Positions 7,971 to 19,034 of a DNA stretch of 41,693 nt are shown piece by piece (the first letter of the stretch is position 1; each line of letters starts with the position of its first letter). This stretch comes from Gammaproteobacteria bacterium (GTDB taxonomy: Bacteria; Pseudomonadota; Gammaproteobacteria; Steroidobacterales; Steroidobacteraceae): contig JASHTF010000269.1 in NCBI GenBank assembly GCA_030040715.1, positions 1 to 41,693 on the forward strand. The letters are read 5' to 3'. Under the pieces are notes generated by a model that saw nothing but the letters and a program-made list of their open reading frames with translations, did no database searches and was not told where the DNA came from. The translations under genes were made by a program, and so were the position numbers.

Positions 7971-8558
7971 CTACCAGAACCTCACCCGACCCGTATCGAC
8001 GTGCACGAAATCGGAGGCGGGATAAAAGCCGACGCCCCCGCCTCCCACTGAGCGCGCCACCGCGGCCAGCCTTGAGGTCAAAAAACCTTCGAGGCGCACG
8101 TCAATCGCCCGACCCTCGAGGTGCATGCTGTGCTGTGCGACCCCCTCGGTGCTACGACGGAGCATCTCATCGGTGGCGGGCGAGCGGTACCCCGAGATCA
8201 CTTCAAACACGCCCTTACGGTTGCTCCGTACCTGAAGCGTAAACAGGATGTCGAGCAGCGCCGGATCGATGGGATGCACCTCATCGGTCCGGAAATCCCG
8301 CAGCAGCTGATTCACCTGCGCCAGACAGTCCGGCTGGTACTGCCCGCCCTGGAAGTAGTCGGCTTGCAACCGCTCGCCGGTATGCGTGTGCAGAAACGAC
8401 AGCGAGCGATCGCCGCCCGGTTCGCCTAGCTGAGTCGAGTCCGGCGGCCGGAGCTCATCCGAGTGCGCGAGCGCAGCGCCGGTCGTGCAATACAGCGCGA
8501 ATCCGCTGATGAATCCGCGGCGACTGTGCCGTGCCGAGCGAGAGCGGCAAATTGACAT
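7971..8558 (-). CDS. Tat-exported DUF882 / peptidase M15-like protein (YcbK family)
   Basis: A 195-residue protein with a twin-arginine signal: HSRRGFISGFALY near 11-23, ending around AALAHS. The mature part follows the DUF882 (M15 family) plan: SLSFLHTHTGERL near 55, FEVISGYRSPATDEMLR near 118-134, HSMHLEGRAIDVRLEG near 145-160 with the metal-binding His and Asp seven residues apart, and FVHVDTGRVRFW at the C-terminus with the last His. These are the zinc ligands of D,D- or L,D-carboxypeptidase-like enzymes, so it probably trims peptidoglycan stem peptides in the periplasm. Folding before export is expected for a Tat substrate with a metal. No L,D-transpeptidase partner is seen next to it. 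Confidence 0.88.
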   Translation of the reverse strand: MSICRSRSARHSRRGFISGFALYCTTGAALAHSDELRPPDSTQLGEPGGDRSLSFLHTHTGERLQADYFQGGQYQPDCLAQVNQLLRDFRTDEVHPIDPALLDILFTLQVRSNRKGVFEVISGYRSPATDEMLRRSTEGVAQHSMHLEGRAIDVRLEGFLTSRLAAVARSVGGGGVGFYPASDFVHVDTGRVRFW

Positions 8559-8627
8559 AAGCGACCCATCCCTTTGCTGCCATGATAGCGGGAGTTCCCG
8601 GCCTTGTTGGGAGCTGGTTGGCTAAAC

Positions 8628-9461
8628 TCAAGCAACTGCCCTCGGCACCAGCAGCACATCGCCATGGCCCATCCCGGCCCCTCCCCTTGAGACACGGTCT
8701 GACGCTCCGAGTAGTAGCACGTCTGGGTCTCGCTCCAGTACTACTCGGGTGAGCTGCTCTACGGGATCGCCACACCGGTAATACAGCCAGCCGCTCGACC
8801 TTTGACCCGCGAAGCTCTCGAGCCGTTGCCGTGCTCGATTGATCTGAGCTGCGTCCACGGGGCCAGGTGCGACAAAAACATACTCCAGCAACGCTCCGCA
8901 GCGACGGGTCAGGGTCTCGGCCAATCGAACGATCCTGCGACCGAGCGCGGCATCCGCCGTCGCACTCAAATCGACTGCAGCGCCAAAGCGAGGCACAGGC
9001 CGCCAAGGTCGTCGGCGGGCCAGCAACAGTGGCGCTCCGCAGGCACTCGCCCATGGACGAGTCACGTCCGTAGCAGAGACTTCCTGGCCGTCTCGTGCTG
9101 TTGTCGGGACGACCACCAGAACGGGTGCCGAGCGCTGCAGCTTGGCGCGCAACCCCTCCACCACCGATCCCGCGACCTCAGCTTTGGTACTGATGTCGAC
9201 ATCTGTGCAATGGATGCTCTGGCGCAGCGCCTGCAGATACTCCTGCGCGCGCGCTGGCACGCTAAGGTCCCGACCTGCCCGCGGGCCTGGGCTCACTTCG
9301 CACAGAAACAGCTCCAGCGGCGCCTGCAGATAGCGGGCGAGGAGCATCGCCTTTTGGAGACCGTTCTGGCCGATATCCTGGCGGTCTACTAGCAGTAAAA
9401 CCGGAGTCGCGACTGCACCTAACATATCCCAGTTTGCCTGCCGATCGGGTTTCCTTACCAT
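8628..9461 (-). CDS. Divergent tandem universal stress protein
   Basis: A 277-residue protein with two shortened Usp domains. Domain one starts VATPVLLLVDRQDIGQNGL near 17-35 and ends with CGAPLLLARRRPW near 145; domain two starts RFGAAVDLSATADAAL and ends PDVLLLGASDRVSRGG with GDVLLVPRAVA. It is more diverged than the UspE-like copies and lacks a clear nucleotide loop. Two starts are possible: 9461 or ATG at 9425 (MLGAVATPVLL), the latter giving a normal Usp opening and placing the GTAC site at 9480-9496 about 55 bases upstream, the same distance as at other genes here. It is divergent from the FixL-like kinase gene. Confidence 0.8.
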   Translation of the reverse strand: MVRKPDRQANWDMLGAVATPVLLLVDRQDIGQNGLQKAMLLARYLQAPLELFLCEVSPGPRAGRDLSVPARAQEYLQALRQSIHCTDVDISTKAEVAGSVVEGLRAKLQRSAPVLVVVPTTARDGQEVSATDVTRPWASACGAPLLLARRRPWRPVPRFGAAVDLSATADAALGRRIVRLAETLTRRCGALLEYVFVAPGPVDAAQINRARQRLESFAGQRSSGWLYYRCGDPVEQLTRVVLERDPDVLLLGASDRVSRGGAGMGHGDVLLVPRAVA

Positions 9462-9479
9462 GCGAGGGTTCGCCTATCG

Positions 9480-9496
9480 CAGTGTGATAAGTACGG
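9480..9496. promoter_or_regulatory. FixJ-like GTACGGA site between Usp and fixL
   Basis: CAGTGTGATAAGTACGG aligns with sites at 22711 and 25680 (reverse strand) and 18929: a T/A-rich part, then GTACG(G/T)A. It lies only 20 bases before the kinase ATG, too close to activate it from a normal position, but about 55 bases before the alternative start (9425) of the Usp gene. It could activate that gene or repress the kinase operon. Found by eye. Confidence 0.4.
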
Positions 9497-9515
9497 ATGC
9501 TGTTTGAAGACCGAC

Positions 9516-12918
<3,403 letters not shown>

Positions 12919-12919
12919 A

Positions 12920-13213
12920 ATGCCTGCCTCTGGACAGCCGGAGGTCAACGGCAATCCGCTCGAGCAGGCGGTGCGGCAACACCGTTCGCGACGTGAGCGC
13001 GCAGCCAAGGAAGGGCAGCGCTCGATCGGCCAGGATCTCGCACTGATTGGCGTCATCGGCTGGACCGTCGTAATTCCGACGTTGTTCGGGGTGTTCGCGG
13101 GCCGTTGGCTCGATCGGAAATTCGGCAGCGGAATCTTCTGGACTTTGTCCTTGCTCGTGGCAGGCGTCACGCTCGGTTGCCTGATGGCCTGGCAGCGGTT
13201 GAACCGCCCATGA
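12920..13213 (+). CDS. atpQ: N-type ATPase membrane subunit AtpQ
   Basis: A 97-residue protein with a charged N-terminal 45 residues (EQAVRQHRSRRERAAKEGQR) and two membrane helices: about 43-62 (LIGVIGWTVVIPTLFGVFAG) and 70-90 (GIFWTLSLLVAGVTLGCLMA), separated by RWLDRKFG. This is the AtpI/gene-1-like fold used by AtpQ of N-ATPases, thought to assist c-ring assembly or ion binding. ATG at 12920 lies one base after the atpC stop. An upstream in-frame extension overlaps atpC and is not needed. The stop overlaps the atpR start. Confidence 0.87.
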   Translation: MPASGQPEVNGNPLEQAVRQHRSRRERAAKEGQRSIGQDLALIGVIGWTVVIPTLFGVFAGRWLDRKFGSGIFWTLSLLVAGVTLGCLMAWQRLNRP

Positions 13214-13497
13214 CGATCCATCCCGCAGCAATCAATCTGCTGCCGCTCGCAGCGGCCTGGGCGAGCGGCCTGACGTTTGGCTGGGGCTACTTCGCCGCTC
13301 TGCGCCGCTGGATTGCCCGTTACGGCGTCCGCGGCCGGGGACCGCGAAGCGCCGCAGCGGCGCTGACGCGCGTGGCGGCAGCGGTGGTCCTTTTTACCGT
13401 GACAGCGCACTGGGGTGCGTTGGCGCTACTGCTGTCGTTCCTCGGCTTTCTGCTCGCGCGTGCCCTGGCACTGCGGGCAGCACGGGCGTCGCCATGA
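13210..13497 (+). CDS. atpR: N-type ATPase membrane subunit AtpR
   Basis: A 95-residue protein with about three hydrophobic segments (6-28, 46-64, 65-85). AtpR occurs only in N-ATPase operons. The first helix contains WASGLTFGWGYFAALRRW, and positively charged residues lie at the edges of the later helices, consistent with the idea that it contacts the carboxylates of subunit c; that role is inference from published analysis of the family. ATG at 13210 overlaps the atpQ stop by 4 bases, and its own end overlaps atpB by 4 bases, so the whole set is translationally coupled. Confidence 0.85.
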   Translation: MTIHPAAINLLPLAAAWASGLTFGWGYFAALRRWIARYGVRGRGPRSAAAALTRVAAAVVLFTVTAHWGALALLLSFLGFLLARALALRAARASP

Positions 13498-14162
13498 CGC
13501 ACGCTTCGCCTCTCGCCGATACGATCGCGCTACACGCCGGTCCGCTCCAGATCACCACCGCAGTGGTCGTGACCTGGGCGATCATGGCGTTTCTGGCGTT
13601 GGGCTCGTGGCTTGTGACGCGCAGGCTCACGTCCGACCCGTCGCGTTCCCAGGCATTGCTCGAGGTTCTGGTCACCGGTATCGCTGGCCAGATCGAGGAG
13701 ATCGTGCGCAAGAACGCCAGGCCCGTGCTACCGCTGCTCGGCACACTGTTCCTGTTCCTGTTGGTCGCCAACGTCTCGGGCCTATTGCCGGGCATTCAGG
13801 CACCGACCAGTCGGATTGAGACGCCGGCGGCGCTAGCGTTGATCGTATTTGGCGCCGTGCATTACTTTGGCGTACGGGCGCATGGCCTGCTCGGCTATCT
13901 GGCGAGCTTTGCGCGACCGAAGCTCATTATGCTGCCGCTGAACATCCTCTCGGAAATCACGCGCACGTTCTCGCTCATGGTGCGCCTGTTCGGTAATGTC
14001 ATGAGCGGCGAATTTCTCATTGCGCTCATCCTGGCCCTCGCGGGCCTGCTGGTGCCGATACCGCTCATGGCGCTCGAGCTTCTGATCGGCATCGTTCAAG
14101 CGTACATTTTCTCGGTGTTGGCGACGGTATTCATCGGCGCGGCAGTCGGAACCTTGTCCTGA
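13494..14162 (+). CDS. atpB: N-type ATPase subunit a
   Basis: A 222-residue subunit a with about five membrane helices. The essential channel arginine is R164 in [15 protein letters not shown], equivalent to aR210 of E. coli. The segment before it ([12 protein letters not shown]) and the last helix ([20 protein letters not shown]) are typical, including the Gln and Glu near the ion path. It is shorter at the N-terminus than E. coli AtpB, as N-type subunits are. With the c ring it forms the ion pathway through the membrane. Its start overlaps atpR by 4 bases. Confidence 0.93.
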   Translation: MTHASPLADTIALHAGPLQITTAVVVTWAIMAFLALGSWLVTRRLTSDPSRSQALLEVLVTGIAGQIEEIVRKNARPVLPLLGTLFLFLLVANVSGLLPGIQAPTSRIETPAALALIVFGAVHYFGVRAHGLLGYLASFARPKLIMLPLNILSEITRTFSLMVRLFGNVMSGEFLIALILALAGLLVPIPLMALELLIGIVQAYIFSVLATVFIGAAVGTLS

Positions 14163-14179
14163 AGCAAACGAGGACTTCC

Positions 14180-14419
14180 ATGGACCCCAAAACCATCAGC
14201 ATCATAGCGGCGGCGGCGGCAGTTTCCATCGGCTCGATCGGTCCGGCACTGGGCGAGGGCCGTTCGGTAGCGGCCGCTATGGATGCCATCGCACGCCAGC
14301 CGGAAGCGGCAGGCACCATCTCACGCACACTCTTCGTCGGTCTCGCAATGATCGAGACCATGGCGATCTACTGCCTGGTCATCGCGCTGATCCTGTTGTT
14401 CGCCAATCCATATGTATGA
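14180..14419 (+). CDS. atpE: N-type ATPase subunit c
   Basis: A 79-residue hairpin of two helices joined by the polar loop ARQPEA (38-43). The ion-binding carboxylate is E59 in [14 protein letters not shown] second carboxylate, E26 in GPALGEGRS, sits where sodium-binding c subunits have Gln; T60 and Y64 match two further ligand positions. This double-carboxylate set is usual for N-ATPases. Such rings were first predicted to move sodium, but the Burkholderia pseudomallei N-type ring (c17) was reported to be proton-specific, so the ion cannot be settled from sequence. AGGA lies before the ATG. This is the rotor of the complex. Confidence 0.94.
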   Translation: MDPKTISIIAAAAAVSIGSIGPALGEGRSVAAAMDAIARQPEAAGTISRTLFVGLAMIETMAIYCLVIALILLFANPYV

Positions 14420-14425
14420 GGCTCC

Positions 14426-15181
14426 ATGCACCTCAATTGGTCCACACTCGCGCTGCAGCTGATCAACTTCGCGATCCTGGTCTGGCTGTTGCAACGCTTC
14501 CTCTACCGCCCGGTGTTGCGTATGGTCGATGCCCGCCGGGCCTCCATCGCGCAGCAGTATGCGCAGGCACGCAGCACCGAGAATGAGGCCAAGCAGCACC
14601 TCGCGGCGATCGAGGCGGAACGCGCGACGATAGCCGCCGAGCGCGCGAGCGCCCGCCAGACCTCTCTGGCTGAGGCCAACGCACAGCTCAGCGCGGCACG
14701 TGCTCAGGCCGAGCGCGAAGCCAATGGCCTGCTCGAGCAAGCTCGCAGTACCCTCGCGCAGGAGCGCGAGCAGCTACTCGGAGCGACGCGGGCAGCGGCA
14801 TTCGAGCTCGGCGTGCAGATCACACGGCGACTGTTGCTTGAGCTTCCCGCGCCTCTGAGGTCAGAGGCGTGGCTCAATCGCATCGAGCGGTATATCCAGG
14901 GGCTCAGAGCCGAGACTCGTTCCGAGCTCCTCGCCCAACTCGAGGGCGACGGACAGCTCACCGTCGCGACAGCGTTACCGCTGGAGCAGGGTGCGGCTAA
15001 AGTCTGGCGTGAACGGTTGCAGCAAGCGCTGGCCGGCGATATCACCATCACTTACGCGGTTGACGCGACGCTGATTGCGGGAGCGGAACTGCGCTTTCCG
15101 CGCGCCACCCTCAGTTTCGATCTCGGTAGTGTGCTCGCGACGCTGCGGGACCAGATGCAGGTCGATGCCCAATCTCACTGA
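14426..15181 (+). CDS. atpF: N-type ATPase subunit b with delta-like C-terminal part
   Basis: A 251-residue protein, about 90 longer than an ordinary b subunit. Residues 7-27 are the membrane anchor (ALQLINFAILVWLLQRFLY), 35-125 a long Ala/Glu/Arg-rich coiled coil, and 125-245 resembles subunit delta: FELGVQITRRLLLE, then YAVDATLIAGAELRF and a final LGSVLATLRDQM. N-ATPase operons lack a separate atpH, and this long b with a delta-like end is thought to replace it as the stator. The atpA start lies inside its last 17 bases. Confidence 0.9.
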   Translation: MHLNWSTLALQLINFAILVWLLQRFLYRPVLRMVDARRASIAQQYAQARSTENEAKQHLAAIEAERATIAAERASARQTSLAEANAQLSAARAQAEREANGLLEQARSTLAQEREQLLGATRAAAFELGVQITRRLLLELPAPLRSEAWLNRIERYIQGLRAETRSELLAQLEGDGQLTVATALPLEQGAAKVWRERLQQALAGDITITYAVDATLIAGAELRFPRATLSFDLGSVLATLRDQMQVDAQSH

Positions 15182-16760
15182 ACGCTTTCAGCAATGGGTC
15201 CGCGAGGGTCGTGAGCACCTCGAAGGCGCGACGCTCGCGCCGGATCTCGACCAGGTCGGCTTGGTTATGCAAGCCGGCGACGGAGTCGCCACGGTCCAGG
15301 GGTTGCCCGACTGCCGACTCGATGAACTGCTGATCTTCGACGGCGGTGCCCGTGCCCAGGTCATAGATCTGGACGTTGACCGCGTGGGTTGCATGCTATT
15401 GAGCGACGTCCAATCCGTGGTGGCCGGCAGTCGCGTTAGGGGTACGGGCGATGTCGTACGCGTACCGGTGGGACCCGATCTGCTCGGACGCGTCGTGGAC
15501 GCCATGGGGCGCCCGCTGGACGGAACTAACCCCCTCCGAGCCGAGGACTTCGTACCCGTGGAACGCCCCGCGCCGGCGATCGTCGACCGTGCGCTCGTGG
15601 ACTGTCCGCTTGCCACTGGACTTCTGGCGATCGATGCCACCATCCCGCTCGGCCGTGGCCAGCGCGAGCTGATCATAGGGGATCGGGCGACAGGCAAGAC
15701 AGCGATTGCGGTCGATACGATAATCAATCAGCGCTCGAGCGACGTCATCTGTGTCTATGCTGCGATCGGCCAAAAGAGCTCTTCGGTTGCACAGGTGCTC
15801 GATGCGATTCGCCGCTACGGCGCTCCGGAGCGCTGTTTGTTCGTCGTCGGCGCGGCTGATGCGGCACCGGGGCTACAGTGGCTGACGCCGTATTCCGCCT
15901 GCAGTATGGCCGAGTACTTCATGGCCCAAGGGCGCGACGTTCTACTGGTCCTGGATGACCTCACCAAGCACGCGGCCGTGTATCGTGAGATCTCGCTGCT
16001 GCTGCGCCGACCGCCGGGCCGAGAGGCCTATCCCGGCGATATTTTCTATATCCACTCGCGCCTGCTGGAGCGCGCTGCCAAGCTCGCGCCCGAACGCGGT
16101 GGCGGCTCCCTGACCGCATTGCCGATCGCGGAAACACAAGGCGGAAACCTAAGCGCCTATATTCCTACCAACCTCATCTCGATCACGGACGGGCAGATTT
16201 ACCTGGATGCCGGACTGTTCCACGATAACCAGAAACCCGCCGTGAACGTCGGCAAAAGCGTCTCGCGCGTGGGTGGCCAGGCACAGGCCAATGTACTGAA
16301 GGGGCTGGTCGAGAGTCTGCGCCTCGAGTATGCGCAGTTCCTGGAGCTCGAAGTGTTCACGCGCTTCGGCACCCTGGTGGATGAGCGCACGCGCAGGCTG
16401 ATCGAGCATGGGCGAAGGATTCGTTCGCTGCTGAATCAGCCGCAATTTGCGCCACTAAGCCTCGGTGAGCAATCCGTGCTGCTGTTGGCGCTCGCGGAAG
16501 GATTGCTTGATACGGTACCACTGGCTCAAATCGAGCGTCTGCGAGTGGGCTTGCGCGATTTCTTGAGTGAACACTGCCCGGAGATACTCGAATGCACCGA
16601 GCGCTCCGCGACCCTATCGGATGAGCTGCGCACACGACTCAAACAGAAACTCCCTGCCTGGACGGCGAGCTTTGCGGCCGCGTCGCGCCCAGGCCCCTAT
16701 GGGGCAGCGAGTGGCACGACAGATCACCAGCCCGACAGACTACCTGCCGGCAGAGCGTGA
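15165..16760 (+). CDS. atpA: N-type ATPase subunit alpha
   Basis: A 531-residue alpha subunit. P-loop GDRATGKT near 173-180 (the more usual form is GDRQTGKT), LLVLDDLTKHAAVYREISLL near 262-280, and the Arg-finger region NVGKSVSRVGGQAQ near 360-373. The start ATG at 15165 lies inside the end of atpF and gives the normal N-terminus MPNLTERFQQW; an upstream extension is antisense-like frame noise. Alpha provides the non-catalytic nucleotide sites and the arginine finger to beta. The C-terminal 25 residues are low in similarity and rich in Pro and Gly. The stop overlaps the gamma start. Confidence 0.95.
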   Translation: MPNLTERFQQWVREGREHLEGATLAPDLDQVGLVMQAGDGVATVQGLPDCRLDELLIFDGGARAQVIDLDVDRVGCMLLSDVQSVVAGSRVRGTGDVVRVPVGPDLLGRVVDAMGRPLDGTNPLRAEDFVPVERPAPAIVDRALVDCPLATGLLAIDATIPLGRGQRELIIGDRATGKTAIAVDTIINQRSSDVICVYAAIGQKSSSVAQVLDAIRRYGAPERCLFVVGAADAAPGLQWLTPYSACSMAEYFMAQGRDVLLVLDDLTKHAAVYREISLLLRRPPGREAYPGDIFYIHSRLLERAAKLAPERGGGSLTALPIAETQGGNLSAYIPTNLISITDGQIYLDAGLFHDNQKPAVNVGKSVSRVGGQAQANVLKGLVESLRLEYAQFLELEVFTRFGTLVDERTRRLIEHGRRIRSLLNQPQFAPLSLGEQSVLLLALAEGLLDTVPLAQIERLRVGLRDFLSEHCPEILECTERSATLSDELRTRLKQKLPAWTASFAAASRPGPYGAASGTTDHQPDRLPAGRA

Positions 16761-17638
16761 TGCGATTCGCGGCAGTTCAAGCGCGCGTCGCGAGCATGGA
16801 GGCACTGCTCCAGATCGTCGGCGCAATGCGCTCGCTCGCCGGCATGCGCCTGCATGAAGCCGTCACGGCACTCGAGGGAGTACATCGCTACGGCGATGCC
16901 GTGACCCGGGCGTTGCAGCGGGCGCTGGATTTGAATTCGGATGACAATGTACCCAGCGACTCGTCGCCAGCCATGCGATCGGGGAGCGTGCGGGTGCTGT
17001 GTGCGAGCGAGCATGGCTTTGTGGGTGCCCTTAACGAGCGTCTGCTCCAGACCCTCGAATCTGGGCTCGTTCCTGACGACGCGCTGCTCGTTCTCGGTAG
17101 CCGCGGCGCCAGCCTGGTTATCGAGCGCGGACACCAGGTGGCTTGGCAGTACCCCATGGCCACTCGTCTCGGCAGCATTCCTGAAGTGGTGCAACAGACA
17201 CTGCTGCAGATCTACCACCTGATCGCGCAGCGCCAGATCCAACGTGTCGAAGTTCTGTTTGCGCGCCTGCAGAAGGGCGGAGGCAGCGCGGTCGAGCGCC
17301 GCCAACTGCTCCCGCTCGACCCTCCTCCCCGATCAGCGCTGTCGACACAGTCTCGGCCGCTTTGCTACCTACCGCCGGCAGTGCTGCTAGAGAAGTTGAC
17401 TGGCGAATACATCTTTGCACAACTCACCGAGGCGCTCACGGAGTCCGTGGCCGGCGAGAACGGCGCCCGATTCGCGGCGATGGCGGCGGCACACGATAAC
17501 GCGTCCCGCAAGCTCGATCAGTTGCAGCAGGAGGCGTCTCAGGCGCGTCAGGAAGAGATCACCAGCGAGCTGCTCGACCTGATGGTCGGAGAGTTGGCCA
17601 TATCGTCACCGATAACGGCACACGGTGGCGCTCGGTAA
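16757..17638 (+). CDS. atpG: N-type ATPase subunit gamma
   Basis: A 293-residue gamma subunit, the central shaft. The N-terminal helix (about 5-50, ARVASMEALLQIVGAMRSLA) and the C-terminal helix (about 235-280, FAAMAAAHDNASRKLDQLQQ) form the coiled coil that turns inside alpha/beta; the middle Rossmann-like part reads VRVLCASEHGFVGALNERLL near 75-95. The first codons are GTGATG, so the start is GTG 16757 or ATG 16760. It is the last gene of the operon. Compared with F-type gamma, the N-terminus is shorter by some 10 residues. Confidence 0.9.
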   Translation: MMRFAAVQARVASMEALLQIVGAMRSLAGMRLHEAVTALEGVHRYGDAVTRALQRALDLNSDDNVPSDSSPAMRSGSVRVLCASEHGFVGALNERLLQTLESGLVPDDALLVLGSRGASLVIERGHQVAWQYPMATRLGSIPEVVQQTLLQIYHLIAQRQIQRVEVLFARLQKGGGSAVERRQLLPLDPPPRSALSTQSRPLCYLPPAVLLEKLTGEYIFAQLTEALTESVAGENGARFAAMAAAHDNASRKLDQLQQEASQARQEEITSELLDLMVGELAISSPITAHGGAR

Positions 17639-17646
17639 CTACGTAC
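17639..17646 (-). promoter_or_regulatory. FixJ-like site GTACGTAG (reverse strand)
   Basis: CTACGTAC, read on the reverse strand as GTACGTAG, is an exact match to the published in vitro FixJ consensus GTAMGTAG. It lies one base after the atpG stop and 93 bases before the c4-like cytochrome start. An eight-base match alone is weak; the recurrence of this core in other upstream regions is the support. Confidence 0.4.
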
Positions 17647-17684
17647 ATTGGAATCGCGGTCGACATGGCACTCTTGCAACTGCG

Positions 17685-17710
17685 GGGTCGTAACGGCTTT
17701 CGCAGCCAAC
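17685..17710 (+). repeat. 26-nt upstream element, copy 2 (first copy at 1201-1226)
   Basis: Matches 1201-1226 at 21 of 26 positions, all differences being transitions, with the shared core GTAACGG...TTC(A/G)CAGCCA. It is intergenic and lies 29 bases before the cytochrome ATG. A third, looser relative is GGATACGGATTCGCAGCC at 34430-34447. Confidence 0.4.
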
Positions 17711-17739
17711 CGGCCTGATTGCTTGGCTGGGGGACCATA

Positions 17740-18411
17740 ATGAGAGTTTCGATGTACCGGCGGATGGGGTGTGTGGGACTGTTCGCTTTGCTCGCGGTCG
17801 CCCCGACAGCGCCGGCCCGAGCAAGGGATGCCTCACAGGCCGACCTTCACCTCGGCCAGCACGCCGAGCCGGAGATCAAGCCCGGCCAGGAGATATTCCC
17901 CACCTGCACGCGCTGTCACGGAAGCGATGGTATTGGGTCGCCTGACGGCTCCGTGCCTGCCATTGCGGGCCAGTACGCCCGTGTCATCATCTCCGAGCTG
18001 GTCGACTTTCGGCCGCGATACGCCAATCGCAACGACCCGCGCATGGAGCGCATCGCGAGCCTGCACCTGCTGTCGCAGCCGAATGACATTGCCGAGATAG
18101 CCTACTTCGTGAGCACACTGCCGCGCAGACCCGTTCCAGCCACCGGTAGGGGTGATGGGCTCAGCCAGGGTAAGGCGCTGTACCAGGCGAGGTGCGCCGG
18201 ATGCCACGGCACTTCCGCGCAGGGCAGCGAGCGTCGTGGCATTCCGTGGCTGAATTCGCAGCATTACGACTACTTGCGGCGCGAGATGCTATACGCGACC
18301 GAGCATCGGCGACCCAATATGGAGAAGGCGCACGCTGCCCTATTCCAGAACCTCCATCAACAGGACATCGACGGCCTCGCCGATTACCTCTCGCGCCTAC
18401 CGCCGAAGTGA
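17740..18411 (+). CDS. Dihaem cytochrome c4-like protein
   Basis: A 223-residue periplasmic protein: signal peptide to about residue 28 (FALLAVAPTAPARA), then two cytochrome domains with CTRCH near 52-56 and CAGCH near 152-156, giving two c-type haems. Each domain has the c4-type GSVPAIAGQY segment or its equivalent and a Met-containing loop downstream (DPRMER, RRPNME) that could supply the sixth ligand. ATG at 17740 follows GGGGGA. It probably carries electrons in the periplasm to a terminal oxidase or reductase. Close paralogues are at 34466 and 41077. A FixJ-like site and a repeated 26-nt element lie upstream. Confidence 0.9.
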   Translation: MRVSMYRRMGCVGLFALLAVAPTAPARARDASQADLHLGQHAEPEIKPGQEIFPTCTRCHGSDGIGSPDGSVPAIAGQYARVIISELVDFRPRYANRNDPRMERIASLHLLSQPNDIAEIAYFVSTLPRRPVPATGRGDGLSQGKALYQARCAGCHGTSAQGSERRGIPWLNSQHYDYLRREMLYATEHRRPNMEKAHAALFQNLHQQDIDGLADYLSRLPPK

Positions 18412-18425
18412 CGATACCCCCTGGC

Positions 18426-18794
18426 TTAGCGGATTAAACCCCTGCGCCGCGTCAGGTACCAAACGACCAGTGCTGAACCACCAGCCAGGGCCAGGAATCC
18501 CACAACCACCGAGAGCGCCGCGGCGGCTCTGTGGCTTGTCCACCAGGTAGAGAGGACCGCCCAGGCGGCACACGTCGCCGCGCTCCAGCTGAACAGCAGC
18601 ACCGCGCGACACAGCACGTATATGGCCAGCGCGCGACGCAGCTCTTGGCGATACCCATCGAGAACCTCAGTCGCCCGGATGCGCACCGCGCCAACGGCAG
18701 CATCGGTCGCAAGGCGCGCCGTTTGACGCAGCATGTCGAACAGCCGACCCATGCCAGCCAAGCCATCCTGTGTGCCGTCTTCCGTGTTGTCCAT
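18426..18794 (-). CDS. Holin-X (PF07332)-like small membrane protein
   Basis: A 122-residue protein with an amphipathic, Arg-rich first half (about 12-60, LFDMLRQTARLATDAAVGAV) and two membrane helices (about 58-83 and 92-115, ALSVVVGFLALAGGSALVVW), ending in RRRGLIR. This layout is that of the so-called phage holin family / YqjE-like proteins, which are usually not phage genes but membrane proteins linked to stress responses. ATG at 18794 follows AAGGACG; the open frame continues upstream without similarity. It is convergent with the cytochrome gene and divergent from the Usp gene at 19035. Function is unknown. Confidence 0.75.
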   Translation of the reverse strand: MDNTEDGTQDGLAGMGRLFDMLRQTARLATDAAVGAVRIRATEVLDGYRQELRRALAIYVLCRAVLLFSWSAATCAAWAVLSTWWTSHRAAAALSVVVGFLALAGGSALVVWYLTRRRGLIR

Positions 18795-18928
18795 GATCGT
18801 CCTTCGAAGCGAATCGCCCAACGCCGGCTTGGTCACCGGCCATCCGCGTGCTTTTTTATCAGACCGAATAAGCCCGGCGCATCCGAACTCGTCCTGCTCG
18901 TGCCCCAACGCGCTCAAGCTCCACCTTC

Positions 18929-18970
18929 CTACGTAAAGGTACGGATGTCGGGCTATCGGCTACCCGATAG
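18929..18970. promoter_or_regulatory. FixJ-like site followed by an inverted repeat
   Basis: CTACGTAAAGGTACGG at 18929-18944 contains the GTACGGA core seen at 9480 and the CTACGTA core seen at 17639 and 22711. Ten bases later CTATCGG (18953-18959) and CCGATAG (18964-18970) form a perfect 7-bp inverted repeat with a 4-base spacer. The element lies between divergent genes, 135 bases from the holin-like start and 65-105 from the Usp start, so it could control either. Confidence 0.42.
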
Positions 18971-19034
18971 GCTGCGTGAATTAAAGGGACCGTAAACAAT
19001 CCTTTCCGCGGCTAACGCAGAGCGAGACTGGTTC

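Noticed and set aside
7752-8051. 99-codon open frame on the + strand
   Set aside because: Its second part is the antisense of the DUF882 gene end and the first part has no similarity; GC-rich DNA often gives such frames.
18426-18794. Holin-like gene as a sign of a prophage
   Set aside because: This family is mostly non-phage, and there are no other phage genes in the window.
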